This document shows positions 1 to 7,356 of a stretch of DNA of 64,000 nt, piece by piece. Position 1 is the first letter of the stretch. The number at the start of each line of letters is the position of its first letter. The position numbers and the translations under genes are program-made. The notes under the pieces were generated by a model that made no database searches, had not been told where the DNA came from, and was given only the letters and a program-made list of their open reading frames with translations. Source of the DNA: Thermohalobaculum xanthum (GTDB taxonomy: Bacteria; Pseudomonadota; Alphaproteobacteria; Rhodobacterales; Rhodobacteraceae); the NCBI RefSeq assembly GCF_016623495.1, contig NZ_JAEHHL010000002.1:248001-312000 (forward strand), read 5' to 3'.

Positions 1-420
1 GAGGCCGTCGCCGCCTCGAACCCTGATTCGACCCCCGAATTCGGCTTCAGCGCGCTTTACGGCACCAGCTGGTGGGGCGGCTGGGGCAGCGCCTGGCTGG
101 GCGCCGCCGGGGGCTGGACCTGGCGCAGCGAAGGCACCGCCGACGAGCTGCGCGGCCAACTTGCGGGTGGCGTCCGCCCCTGGGATTGCTGCATGGCGAT
201 GCTGGGTTTCTACGGCACGGCGCCGCTTTCGGAGGGAACCGAGGCAAGCCTCAGCATCGCGCCCTCCTTCGCCTACAGTTTTGGCCCCGATGTCGGGCGC
301 AACACCAAGAAACCGCAGGGCCCGGTGAACGCGGTGACGCTGCAGATCGGCCTCAGCTACAACGTGCTCGACACCGACGAGGGGCTGGGCTTCCAGATCT
401 CGTGGTGGCGCCCGTTCTGA
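1..420 (+). CDS. C-terminal part of a probable outer-membrane or surface protein (5' end outside window)
   Basis: The reading frame is open from the first base to a TGA at 418-420, giving 139 residues of a protein whose start lies upstream. The visible part is rich in glycine, tryptophan and aromatic residues, with alternating polar and hydrophobic stretches, and it ends in WWRPF. A terminal phenylalanine after amphipathic strands is common in outer-membrane beta-barrel proteins, so a barrel or surface-exposed role is a reasonable inference. Two adjacent cysteines lie near residues 64-65. No family could be named from this fragment, and whether it is exported cannot be judged without the N-terminus. 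Confidence 0.6.
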   Translation, partial: EAVAASNPDSTPEFGFSALYGTSWWGGWGSAWLGAAGGWTWRSEGTADELRGQLAGGVRPWDCCMAMLGFYGTAPLSEGTEASLSIAPSFAYSFGPDVGRNTKKPQGPVNAVTLQIGLSYNVLDTDEGLGFQISWWRPF

Positions 421-483
421 GCGGCGCGCGGCCCGCGCTCGGCGCGCTGGACGGGCGCCGCGCGCTCTGCTAGGCGCGGGGCC

Positions 484-2391
484 ATGCTCACGATCAGCGA
501 TCTCGGCTTCTCGATGGCGGGCGTCCCTCTGTTCGAGGGCGCCTCGGCGCGCGTCCCCGGCGGCGCGCGGGTCGGGCTCGTGGGCCGCAACGGCACCGGC
601 AAGACCACGCTCTTCCGACTGATCCGGGGCGAGCTTTCTCCCGACGCGGGCACCATCTCGCTGCCCTCGCGCGCCCGTATCGGCGGCGTCGCGCAGGAAG
701 CGCCGGGCGATTCACGTACGCTGATCGAGACGGTGCTCGCCGCCGATACCGAGCGCGCGGCCCTGATGGCCGAGGCCGAGACCGCAACCGACCCCGCCCG
801 CATCGCCGAGATCCAGACCCGCCTCACCGATATCGACGCCCACTCGGCCGAGGCGCGCGCCGCCTCGATCCTCGCCGGGCTGGGCTTCGACCATGCCGCG
901 CAGGCCCGCGCCTCGGCCGAGTTCTCGGGCGGCTGGCGGATGCGCGTGGCGCTCGCGGCCGTTTTGTTCTCTGCACCCGACCTGCTGCTGCTCGACGAGC
1001 CGACCAACTATCTCGACCTCGAGGGCGCGCTCTGGCTCGAGAGCTACCTTGCGCGCTACCCCTACACCCTTCTGCTGATCAGCCACGACCGGGGCCTGCT
1101 GAACCGAGCGGTCAACCAGATCCTGCATCTCAACAACCGCACGCTCACCCTCTATGGCGGCGGCTACGACACCTTCGACCGGGTGCGGCGCGAGAAGCTG
1201 GCCCTGCAGGCCGCGATGGCCAAGAAGCAGGACGCGCGGCGCGCCCATCTGCAAAGCTTTGTCGACCGCTTCCGGTACAAGGCGTCGAAGGCCAAGCAGG
1301 CCCAGGCCCGCATCAAGATGATCGAGAAGATGGAGCCGATCGCCGCCGAGATCGACGGCGCCGTCGCCCCGATCCGCCTGCCCAACCCCGAGGAGCTGCC
1401 GCCACCGCTGATGCTGATCGAGGACGCCACCGCCGGCTACGGCGGGCAGGCGGTGCTGTCGCGGCTGAACCTGCGCATCGACCAGGACGACCGGATCGCG
1501 CTGCTCGGCGCCAACGGCCAGGGCAAGTCGACGCTGGCCAAGCTGATCGCCGGGCGCCTCGCGCCGATGTCGGGGCGGCGCCAGGTCTCGGGCAAGCTCA
1601 GGATTGGCTATTTCGCCCAGCACCAGCAGGACGAACTGTCTGCCTCGGAAAGCGCGATCGACCATATCCGCCGCCTGCGGCCCGACGAGCCCCCTGCCCG
1701 GCTGCGCGCGCGGCTGGCGTCCGGCGGCATCGGCGGCGACATCGCCGAGAACCCGGTCAGCGCGCTCTCGGGCGGGCAGAAGGCGCGACTCCTGCTCGCG
1801 CTCGCCGCGATCGACGCGCCGCACCTGATGATCCTCGACGAGCCCACCAACCACCTCGACATCGAGAGCCGCCACGCGCTGGTCGAGGCGCTGAACGACT
1901 ATTCCGGCGCGGTCATCCTGATCACCCACGACGCCCACCTGGTCGAGCTCGCGGCCGACCGGCTCTGGCTGGTTCGGGACGGGCGCGTCGCCCCCTATGA
2001 CGGCGACATGGACGACTATCGCCGCCTGCTGCTGGGTCGGCCCGACGCGGCCCCGGGGACCTCGGGCAGCACGTCCGGCGCGGGCGCACCGCAGCCCCGT
2101 GCCGCGCGACAGTCCAAGGCCGAGTCGCGCAAGGCGCTGGCGCCGCTGCGCGCCGATCTCAGGGCCTGCGAGGAGCGCATCGAGAAGATCGAGGCGATGC
2201 TGGCCAAGATCGACGAGCGCCTTGCCGATCCCGGTCTCTATGACGGGCCGCCCGACCGGATCGAGGCGCTCCAGATCAAGCGGGCCGAGATCGTCGAGGC
2301 CCAGGCCCGCGCCGAGGCGCTCTGGCTCGCTGCCGGCGAACGGCTCGAAGCGGCCGAGGCCGAGGCGGCCGGCACCGGCGTGGAGGTCTGA
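484..2391 (+). CDS. ABC-F family ATPase (YheS-like ribosome-associated type)
   Basis: This 635-residue soluble protein has two ABC ATPase domains and no membrane segment, the ABC-F layout. Domain 1 has Walker A GRNGTGKTT near residue 37, signature FSGGW and Walker B LLLLDEPTNYLD. Domain 2 has GANGQGKST, LSGGQ and LMILDEPTNHLD. The linker between them is charged and helical, and the C-terminal 100 residues form an Arg/Glu-rich coiled coil. ABC-F proteins bind the ribosomal E site and modulate translation, and the closest known group is probably YheS. A second ABC-F protein (Uup) lies at 55521-57344. The next gene, marC, begins 3 bases after the stop, suggesting one transcript. Confidence 0.93.
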   Translation: MLTISDLGFSMAGVPLFEGASARVPGGARVGLVGRNGTGKTTLFRLIRGELSPDAGTISLPSRARIGGVAQEAPGDSRTLIETVLAADTERAALMAEAETATDPARIAEIQTRLTDIDAHSAEARAASILAGLGFDHAAQARASAEFSGGWRMRVALAAVLFSAPDLLLLDEPTNYLDLEGALWLESYLARYPYTLLLISHDRGLLNRAVNQILHLNNRTLTLYGGGYDTFDRVRREKLALQAAMAKKQDARRAHLQSFVDRFRYKASKAKQAQARIKMIEKMEPIAAEIDGAVAPIRLPNPEELPPPLMLIEDATAGYGGQAVLSRLNLRIDQDDRIALLGANGQGKSTLAKLIAGRLAPMSGRRQVSGKLRIGYFAQHQQDELSASESAIDHIRRLRPDEPPARLRARLASGGIGGDIAENPVSALSGGQKARLLLALAAIDAPHLMILDEPTNHLDIESRHALVEALNDYSGAVILITHDAHLVELAADRLWLVRDGRVAPYDGDMDDYRRLLLGRPDAAPGTSGSTSGAGAPQPRAARQSKAESRKALAPLRADLRACEERIEKIEAMLAKIDERLADPGLYDGPPDRIEALQIKRAEIVEAQARAEALWLAAGERLEAAEAEAAGTGVEV

Positions 2392-2394
2392 TCG

Positions 2395-3036
2395 ATGGAT
2401 CCGGTCATGCTCGACGCCGCGATCAACGCGCTGGTCACGCTGCTCGTCGTGATCGACCCGATCGGGCTTGCACCGATCTTCCTCGCCCTGACCGCGGGCA
2501 CCCCTGCCCCGGCGCGGCGCCGTCTCGCCATGCGGGGCATCGGGATCGCGGCCGCCGTGCTCGTGCTGTTCGCGCTGGCGGGCGATGCGGTGCTTTCCTT
2601 CGTCGGCATCTCGATGCCCGCCTTCCGCATCGCGGGGGGCCTGCTGCTCTTTCTCACGGCGCTCGACATGCTGTTCGAGCGGCGCACCGAGCGGCGCGAG
2701 AAGCGGGGGCACGACGCCGAAGGGGGCGCTGCCGACCCCTCCGTCTTCCCGCTCGCGACACCGCTGATCGCCGGTCCCGGCGCGATCGCGACGATCATCC
2801 TGCTGATGGGCGCGCACGAGGGCGACGTCGCCGGCCAGGCGATGGTGCTGGGCGTGATGGCGGCCGTGCTGGCGCTCACGCTGGTTTCGCTGCTGATGTG
2901 CGGCGCGCTCGAACGCGTGCTCCGACGCACTGGCGTGCTGGTGGTGACGCGGCTCCTCGGCATGCTGCTCGCCGCGCTCTCGGTGCAGTTCGTGCTCGAC
3001 GGGCTCGCGGCCTTCGGGTTCGTCAGTCATGGCTGA
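2395..3036 (+). CDS. MarC family integral membrane protein
   Basis: This 213-residue protein has about six hydrophobic segments. It begins with a typical MarC first helix (ALVTLLVVIDPIGLAPIFLA) and has the central PLATPLIAGPGAIAT region characteristic of the family. MarC proteins were once linked to multiple antibiotic resistance, but their substrate is unknown, so a transport function should not be assumed. The charged stretch at residues 80-105 (many Arg and Glu) is probably a cytoplasmic loop. The start ATG lies 3 bases after the ABC-F stop, so the two are probably translated from one message. Confidence 0.9.
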   Translation: MDPVMLDAAINALVTLLVVIDPIGLAPIFLALTAGTPAPARRRLAMRGIGIAAAVLVLFALAGDAVLSFVGISMPAFRIAGGLLLFLTALDMLFERRTERREKRGHDAEGGAADPSVFPLATPLIAGPGAIATIILLMGAHEGDVAGQAMVLGVMAAVLALTLVSLLMCGALERVLRRTGVLVVTRLLGMLLAALSVQFVLDGLAAFGFVSHG

Positions 3037-3081
3037 GCGCGACCATCCCGCTCGCACCCGGTGCCCCGCGGGACTGCGCCC

Positions 3082-3537
3082 GTGACGACGCTCTACATCG
3101 ACGCCGACGCCTGCCCCGTGCGGGACGAGGCCCTGCGCGTGGCCGAGCGCCACGGCGTGGCGGTCGTCGTCGTCTCGAATGGCGGGATCCGGCCCAACCC
3201 GCATCCGCTGGTCTCGACGGTCATCGTCTCCGAGGGCCCTGACGAGGCCGACCGCTGGATCGCCGAGCGCGCGGGCCCAGGCGACGTCGTCGTCACCGGC
3301 GACATCCCGCTGGCGGCGCGCTGCATCGAGGCCGGGGCCGCCGCGATCCGCCACAATGGCGAGGCCTTCACGCAGGCGAATATCGGCGCGCAGCTTGCGA
3401 TGCGGGATCTCATGGCAGACATCCGTGCGGCCAACCCGCTGGCCGCCGGTGGCGGCGGCAAGGGCTTCGGCAAGGCCGACCGTTCGCGCTTTCTCGACGG
3501 GCTCGAGCGGATGATCCGGGCCGCGCTGCGCACCTGA
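3082..3537 (+). CDS. DUF188 (YaiI/YqxD) family protein
   Basis: This small soluble protein of about 151 residues belongs to the DUF188/UPF0178 family, recognised by the N-terminal YIDADACPV motif, the aspartate-rich [12 protein letters not shown] stretch and the C-terminal [14 protein letters not shown] segment. The family has a PIN-like nuclease fold, but its activity is not established. The GTG at 3082 is chosen as start because it places the conserved [11 protein letters not shown] right at the N-terminus. An in-frame GTG at 3061 would add seven poorly conserved residues. It is the last gene of the rightward run that starts at 484. Confidence 0.88.
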   Translation: MTTLYIDADACPVRDEALRVAERHGVAVVVVSNGGIRPNPHPLVSTVIVSEGPDEADRWIAERAGPGDVVVTGDIPLAARCIEAGAAAIRHNGEAFTQANIGAQLAMRDLMADIRAANPLAAGGGGKGFGKADRSRFLDGLERMIRAALRT

Positions 3538-3598
3538 CAGGGCGTGAAGCACTCGGGATGAATGAAAAACATATACATTTTAGATGCTTAGGTTCATT

Positions 3599-3610
3599 TT
3601 CACGCGTGAA
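3599..3610. repeat. Palindrome TTCACGCGTGAA, copy 1
   Basis: This perfect 12-base palindrome lies in the 87-base gap between two convergent genes (DUF188 and Nudix). It is next to an AT-rich stretch (3560-3600) that is unusual in this GC-rich sequence. Copies with the same core occur at 9886-9900 and 41749-41764. Its role is unknown. A repressor operator or a chromosome-organisation site are both possible. Confidence 0.6.
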
Positions 3611-3624
3611 TGCCCGGCGCAGCA

Positions 3625-4275
3625 CTAGCGTCGTGCGAAGGCGGGCTCGCCGAACCTGACGACCGGGCTCGACCGGCCCAGCAGTGCCACCTCGCGGAAA
3701 TGATCGAGGATCGCCGCCGTCGGCGCGAAGAGATCGTGCCCCAAGGCCGGTATGAAGAGCGAGAACACGCCGGCCTCGTCCTCGCTGCCGGCCGCGATGT
3801 CCCGGTTCCCGCCCCGCCCGCGCCCGGCAAAGAGGTCCTCCAGCGGCACGCGATGCACCGCCGCGATCTCATCGGGCGCCGGGCGCAGGACCGGTGCCGC
3901 GGCCAGCCAGATCACGAAGGGCCGGATGACATAACCCGCCCGCGTCGGCAGGTCATCGAGCCGCCCGAGGATGTCGCCGGGCGCCGCGGCGACGCCAAGC
4001 TCCTCGGCCAGTTCCCGCAGCGCCGCGTCTCGCGGGCTCTCGTCCGGGTCGAGCTTGCCGCCGGGTAGCGCGTACTGCCCCGAATGGGCCCTCAGGCGCG
4101 GCGCGCGGCGCGTGAGAAGAAGCGTCGATCCGGCTGCTTTGCCGGGCACCAGAACGACCGAGACGGCAGCCCGCCTGAGCGTGGGGTCGTCGCAGTCCTG
4201 CCCGCGATGCCGGCCGAGATTTGCCGCGAGCCTCTCGCGCAAGGCGGTGTCATGCGGGAAGCGCGCGGTCTGCAT
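3625..4275 (-). CDS. Nudix hydrolase, CoA pyrophosphatase (NudL/YeaB-like)
   Basis: The 216-residue protein contains a full Nudix box: GGKLDPDE followed by RELAEELG fits the G-x5-E-x7-R-E-U-x-E-E-x-G-U pattern that binds the catalytic metal. Upstream of it is the LLLTRRAPRLRAHSGQ segment typical of the CoA pyrophosphatase branch, which cleaves CoA and CoA derivatives to phosphopantetheine and 3',5'-ADP. The gene converges on DUF188, with palindrome copy 1 in between. The subfamily is judged from sequence resemblance. The Nudix assignment itself is secure, and the exact nucleotide substrate is an inference. Confidence 0.9.
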   Translation of the reverse strand: MQTARFPHDTALRERLAANLGRHRGQDCDDPTLRRAAVSVVLVPGKAAGSTLLLTRRAPRLRAHSGQYALPGGKLDPDESPRDAALRELAEELGVAAAPGDILGRLDDLPTRAGYVIRPFVIWLAAAPVLRPAPDEIAAVHRVPLEDLFAGRGRGGNRDIAAGSEDEAGVFSLFIPALGHDLFAPTAAILDHFREVALLGRSSPVVRFGEPAFARR

Positions 4276-4368
4276 TCACTCCATCTCCCGGTCTGGGTCC
4301 CGCGCGCAGGCTGCCCATGGGCGGCGGCGCGCGCAAGACCGGATCGCCGGACCGGGGACGGGTCCGCG

Positions 4369-5415
4369 TTACTGGATCGCCTGGAACGCGATCCCCGCGA
4401 TTAGCGAGCCCGAGAGCGCGAAGCCCAGATAGAGGGCGAAGACGGGCCGCTTGACCAGCGCGAAGACCGCGATGGCCGCCGGCAGCGACGACACGCCCCC
4501 CGCGACGAGGAACGAAAGCCCCGCCCCCGGCGCCATGCCCTGCGCCATCAGCCCCGAGACCAGCGGCAGCGCGGCATAGCCGTTGAGGTAGGCCGGCACG
4601 CCGACCAGCGTCGCCACCACGATCGGCCACAGCCCCTCGCCACCGACCGCGGCCGCGACCGTCTCGGCCGGGAGCCAGACCAGCATCAGGCTCTCGAGCA
4701 GGAAGGCCAGCGCGAGCCATTTCACCAGGAACAGCGTTGCCTTCATGCCCTCGGCCCGGAACTTCGCGATCCGCTCGGGCTCGTTCCAGAAGGCCCAGAC
4801 CGGCGGCTTGGGGTTGCGCATCTTCGCCCCGCCGCAGCCGCCGTTCCCGACCCCGGGCCGCAGGGGATCCGAGAGAAAGCCGGCTCGCCCCAGCCAGAGC
4901 GTGCCGAAGCCGCCGAAGAGCCCCAACCCCACCGCCGCGGCCGTCTTGGCGACGGCGAACTCGGTTCCGATCGTTCCGGCCGTGAGCACGAACTGCGCGG
5001 GATCGATCACCGGCGAGGCCAGCCAGAACGCCATCACCGGCGCAAGCGGCACTCCCATCGCGAGCAGCGCCGCGATCAGGGGAATCACCCCGCAGGAGCA
5101 GAACGGCGACAGCCCACCGAACAGCGCCGCGAGGAAGATCATCGCCCCGATGCGCCCCGAGAAGGCGCGCGCCACCAACGCATCCGCTCCGGTCGCCCCC
5201 GCATAGGCCGCGATGGCAATGGAAGCGGCGAGATATGGCGCCGTCGAGACGAGCGCGTCCACCACGAAGCGCAGGCTCGATCCTGCCTGTTCCGGGTCAA
5301 GCACCGCCACGGCGAGCAGGATGGCAAGCATCGCGCCCCAGACCCGGTCGATCCTGATTCCGGCAAATCCTGCCTCGGTCCCGAGTCGGCGAAGTCGGGC
5401 GGCGATTGTCGTCAT
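4369..5415 (-). CDS. UPF0718/ArsP-type permease
   Basis: This protein of about 348 residues has eight or more hydrophobic segments and the FCSCGVIPL motif near residue 100 that marks the UPF0718 (YraQ/DUF318) family. ArsP, a member of this family, exports trivalent organoarsenicals using cysteines of this kind. A Gly/Cys-containing loop (GGCGGAK) lies between the two membrane halves. The ATG at 5415 is chosen because it begins the charged N-terminus just before the first helix. An in-frame start at 5481 would overlap the arsR stop. The gene lies 55 bases downstream of an ArsR regulator with vicinal cysteines, which supports a metalloid efflux role, but the substrate is inferred. Confidence 0.85.
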   Translation of the reverse strand: MTTIAARLRRLGTEAGFAGIRIDRVWGAMLAILLAVAVLDPEQAGSSLRFVVDALVSTAPYLAASIAIAAYAGATGADALVARAFSGRIGAMIFLAALFGGLSPFCSCGVIPLIAALLAMGVPLAPVMAFWLASPVIDPAQFVLTAGTIGTEFAVAKTAAAVGLGLFGGFGTLWLGRAGFLSDPLRPGVGNGGCGGAKMRNPKPPVWAFWNEPERIAKFRAEGMKATLFLVKWLALAFLLESLMLVWLPAETVAAAVGGEGLWPIVVATLVGVPAYLNGYAALPLVSGLMAQGMAPGAGLSFLVAGGVSSLPAAIAVFALVKRPVFALYLGFALSGSLIAGIAFQAIQ

Positions 5416-5470
5416 GACGATACTCCCGGTTTTTTGGTGGTATCTGGGAAAAATGAAGCCGGCGCGGTCA

Positions 5471-5782
5471 TCACGCGGCATCCTCCGACGCGAGCCGCAC
5501 GCCCGAGCAGCACTCGGCCGAGACGAAATCGAGCACGCGGCGCATCGCCTCGAAATCGGCGCGGTTGATCACCTCGCGCCCCTGGCGTTCCTGCACCACT
5601 AGCCCGGCCGCGACCAGCGTCCCGAGGTGATGGGCAAGCGTCGACGGCGCGAGGTCAAGATGCCTGCCGATATCCCCGATATTGAGCCCATCGGGACCAG
5701 CACGGACCAGCAGACGGAAGATTCCGAGCCGGGCGTCATGCCCGAGCGCAGCGAGAGCGGTGGAGACATCCGATTCGTTCAT
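5471..5782 (-). CDS. ArsR family metalloregulator with a C-terminal Cys-Cys pair
   Basis: This 103-residue winged-helix protein has a recognition region (LDLAPSTLAHHLGTL, residues 42-56) typical of ArsR/SmtB repressors. Cys91 and Cys92 are adjacent near the C-terminus. ArsR proteins of the Acidithiobacillus type also use a C-terminal cysteine pair to bind As(III), unlike the E. coli type that uses an N-terminal-domain CVC motif. It should repress its own promoter and the permease gene downstream, with metalloid binding relieving repression. No Shine-Dalgarno sequence precedes the ATG, and the promoter geometry suggests a leaderless message. Confidence 0.9.
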   Translation of the reverse strand: MNESDVSTALAALGHDARLGIFRLLVRAGPDGLNIGDIGRHLDLAPSTLAHHLGTLVAAGLVVQERQGREVINRADFEAMRRVLDFVSAECCSGVRLASEDAA

Positions 5783-5788
5783 GAGGTG

Positions 5789-5816
5789 AATATAACTACG
5801 TTTCTAGTTTTGTAAA
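5789..5816 (-). promoter_or_regulatory. Probable arsR promoter and operator (leaderless)
   Basis: Reading leftward, TTTACA (5816-5811) and TATATT (5794-5789) are separated by 16 bases, close to sigma-70 consensus. The seventh base after the -10 box is the A of the arsR ATG, so the transcript probably begins at the start codon. An inverted repeat AACTA-6-TAGTT (5794-5809) lies between the two boxes, where repressor binding would block polymerase. Confidence 0.6.
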
Positions 5817-6015
5817 TATATCACCCAGTCCTCTTCGGCTGAGCGCATCTCGGCGGTGGTTGAAATGCGTCCCGAGGCGCGCCACAACTGTCGCCGGACG
5901 GCTTGGCGGCGCACATGCGCGGCGTCTACAGTCCATCCGATCACGATGCCGGGGTTGGCCAGCCCATCGGGGCCCGGAACCGCCGCCCCGCGGAACGAAT
6001 ACCGGAGGAACCTGA

Positions 6016-6873
6016 ATGCGCTTTGAGGTTGCGGCAAGCGTCGCTGAGGCCGTCCGCATGCTGGCGGCCGAGCCGGGCACGACGCGCGTGCTGGCCGGAG
6101 GAACGGACGTGCTGGTCCAGCTCAGATCCGGGCTGGTCGAGCCGGATCTCGTGGTCGACATCAAGCGCATCGACGGCATGCGCGAGATCCGGGCCGAGGA
6201 TGGCGGCTTCCGGATCGGCGCGGCAGTCTCGGGTGCCGAACTTGGCGAAGATGCGGGCGTGCGCGCGCTCTGGCCCGGCGTCGTCGAGGGGATGGAACTG
6301 ATCGGATCCACGCAGGTGCAGGGCCGCGCGACGCTGGCGGGAAATCTGTGCAACGCCTCGCCCGCGGCCGACTCGGTCCCCGCGATGGTTGCCGCCGACG
6401 CGGTCGCCCGCGTTGCGGGCCCCGCAGGCGAGCGCGACGTCCCGGTCGCACAGATCCCGGCCGGGCCGGGAAAGACCACGCTTGCCAAGGGCGAGTTCAT
6501 CGTCTCGATCTTCCTGCCGGCACGGCCCGCCGGCTCCGCCGACGCCTATCTGCGCTTCATTCCTCGCACCGAGATGGACATCGCGGTGTGCTCGGCCGGG
6601 GTGAGCCTGACGATTGGCGGCGACGGCACCTGCACCGCCGCGCGCGTCGCGCTGGGCGCGGTGGCGCCCACGGTCTTGCTGGTGCCGGACGCGGCCGCCG
6701 CCCTGATCGGCTCGAAGCTTGATGACGCGGCGCTCGACGCCCTGGCGGCCGCCTGCTCGGCCGCGGCCAAGCCGATCGACGACAAGCGCGGAACCGTCGC
6801 GTTCCGAAAGAAGGTGGCGGGCGTCCTCGCCCGCCGCGCCGCCGTGATTGCAGCAGAACGCGCGAGAGGTTGA
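6016..6873 (+). CDS. Molybdenum hydroxylase, FAD-binding medium subunit (CoxM-like)
   Basis: The 285-residue protein matches the FAD subunit of the xanthine dehydrogenase / CO dehydrogenase family. It has the N-terminal AGGTDVLVQL motif near residue 33 and a second flavin-binding stretch, TLAGNLCNASPAADS, near residues 106-120. It would pass electrons from the 2Fe-2S subunit to an acceptor. A strong Shine-Dalgarno (GGAGGAA) lies just before the ATG. It is the first gene of a four-gene operon ending with a MoaD-like protein, and its stop overlaps the next gene's start region. The substrate is set by the Mo subunit and is unknown. Confidence 0.9.
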   Translation: MRFEVAASVAEAVRMLAAEPGTTRVLAGGTDVLVQLRSGLVEPDLVVDIKRIDGMREIRAEDGGFRIGAAVSGAELGEDAGVRALWPGVVEGMELIGSTQVQGRATLAGNLCNASPAADSVPAMVAADAVARVAGPAGERDVPVAQIPAGPGKTTLAKGEFIVSIFLPARPAGSADAYLRFIPRTEMDIAVCSAGVSLTIGGDGTCTAARVALGAVAPTVLLVPDAAAALIGSKLDDAALDALAAACSAAAKPIDDKRGTVAFRKKVAGVLARRAAVIAAERARG

Positions 6874-6875
6874 GC

Positions 6876-7352
6876 ATGAGCCGGATCCACGTCACCACCA
6901 GCGTCAACGGCGACGAGGTGGACTTCCTCTGCGAGCCGGACGAGACGCTGCTCGACGCGCTGAGAAACCGCCTTGGCCTGACCGGCTCGAAGGAAGGCTG
7001 CGGCACCGGCGACTGCGGCGCCTGCTCGGTCACCCTCGACGGGCGGCTCGTCTGCTCGTGCCTCGTGCTGGCGGCCGAGGCCGAGGGGCGCGAGATCGCG
7101 ACCATCGAAGGCATGGCCGAGGGCGAGGCGCTCCACCCGCTGCAGAAGAAATTCATCGAGCATGCGGCCCTCCAGTGCGGTGTCTGCACGCCCGGCATCC
7201 TCGTGGCGACCAAGGCGCTGCTGGAGAAAAACCCCGATCCGAGCGAGACCGAGGTCCGCTACTGGCTCGCGGGAAACCTGTGCCGCTGCACTGGCTACGA
7301 CAAGATCATCCGCGCGGTGATGGACGCCGCCGCCGAATTGAGGAGGGCCTGA
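6876..7352 (+). CDS. Molybdenum hydroxylase, 2Fe-2S small subunit (CoxS-like)
   Basis: The 158-residue protein carries two 2Fe-2S clusters. The plant-type ferredoxin set is EGCGTGDCGAC with a later Cys, and the helical domain set is QCGVCTPG with CRCTGY. This is the standard small subunit of three-subunit Mo hydroxylases. The ATG at 6876 is preferred; an in-frame TTG at 6870 overlaps the stop of the FAD subunit. Only 4 bases separate its stop from the Mo subunit gene, so the three subunits are certainly co-transcribed. It carries electrons from the molybdenum site to FAD. Confidence 0.93.
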   Translation: MSRIHVTTSVNGDEVDFLCEPDETLLDALRNRLGLTGSKEGCGTGDCGACSVTLDGRLVCSCLVLAAEAEGREIATIEGMAEGEALHPLQKKFIEHAALQCGVCTPGILVATKALLEKNPDPSETEVRYWLAGNLCRCTGYDKIIRAVMDAAAELRRA

Positions 7353-7356
7353 CACC

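Noticed and set aside
712-3552. Very long minus-strand open frame (946 codons) opposite the ABC-F, MarC and DUF188 genes
   Set aside because: It is Arg/His/Gly-rich with no family resemblance, lies opposite three well-recognised genes, and is explained by very high GC with few stop codons.
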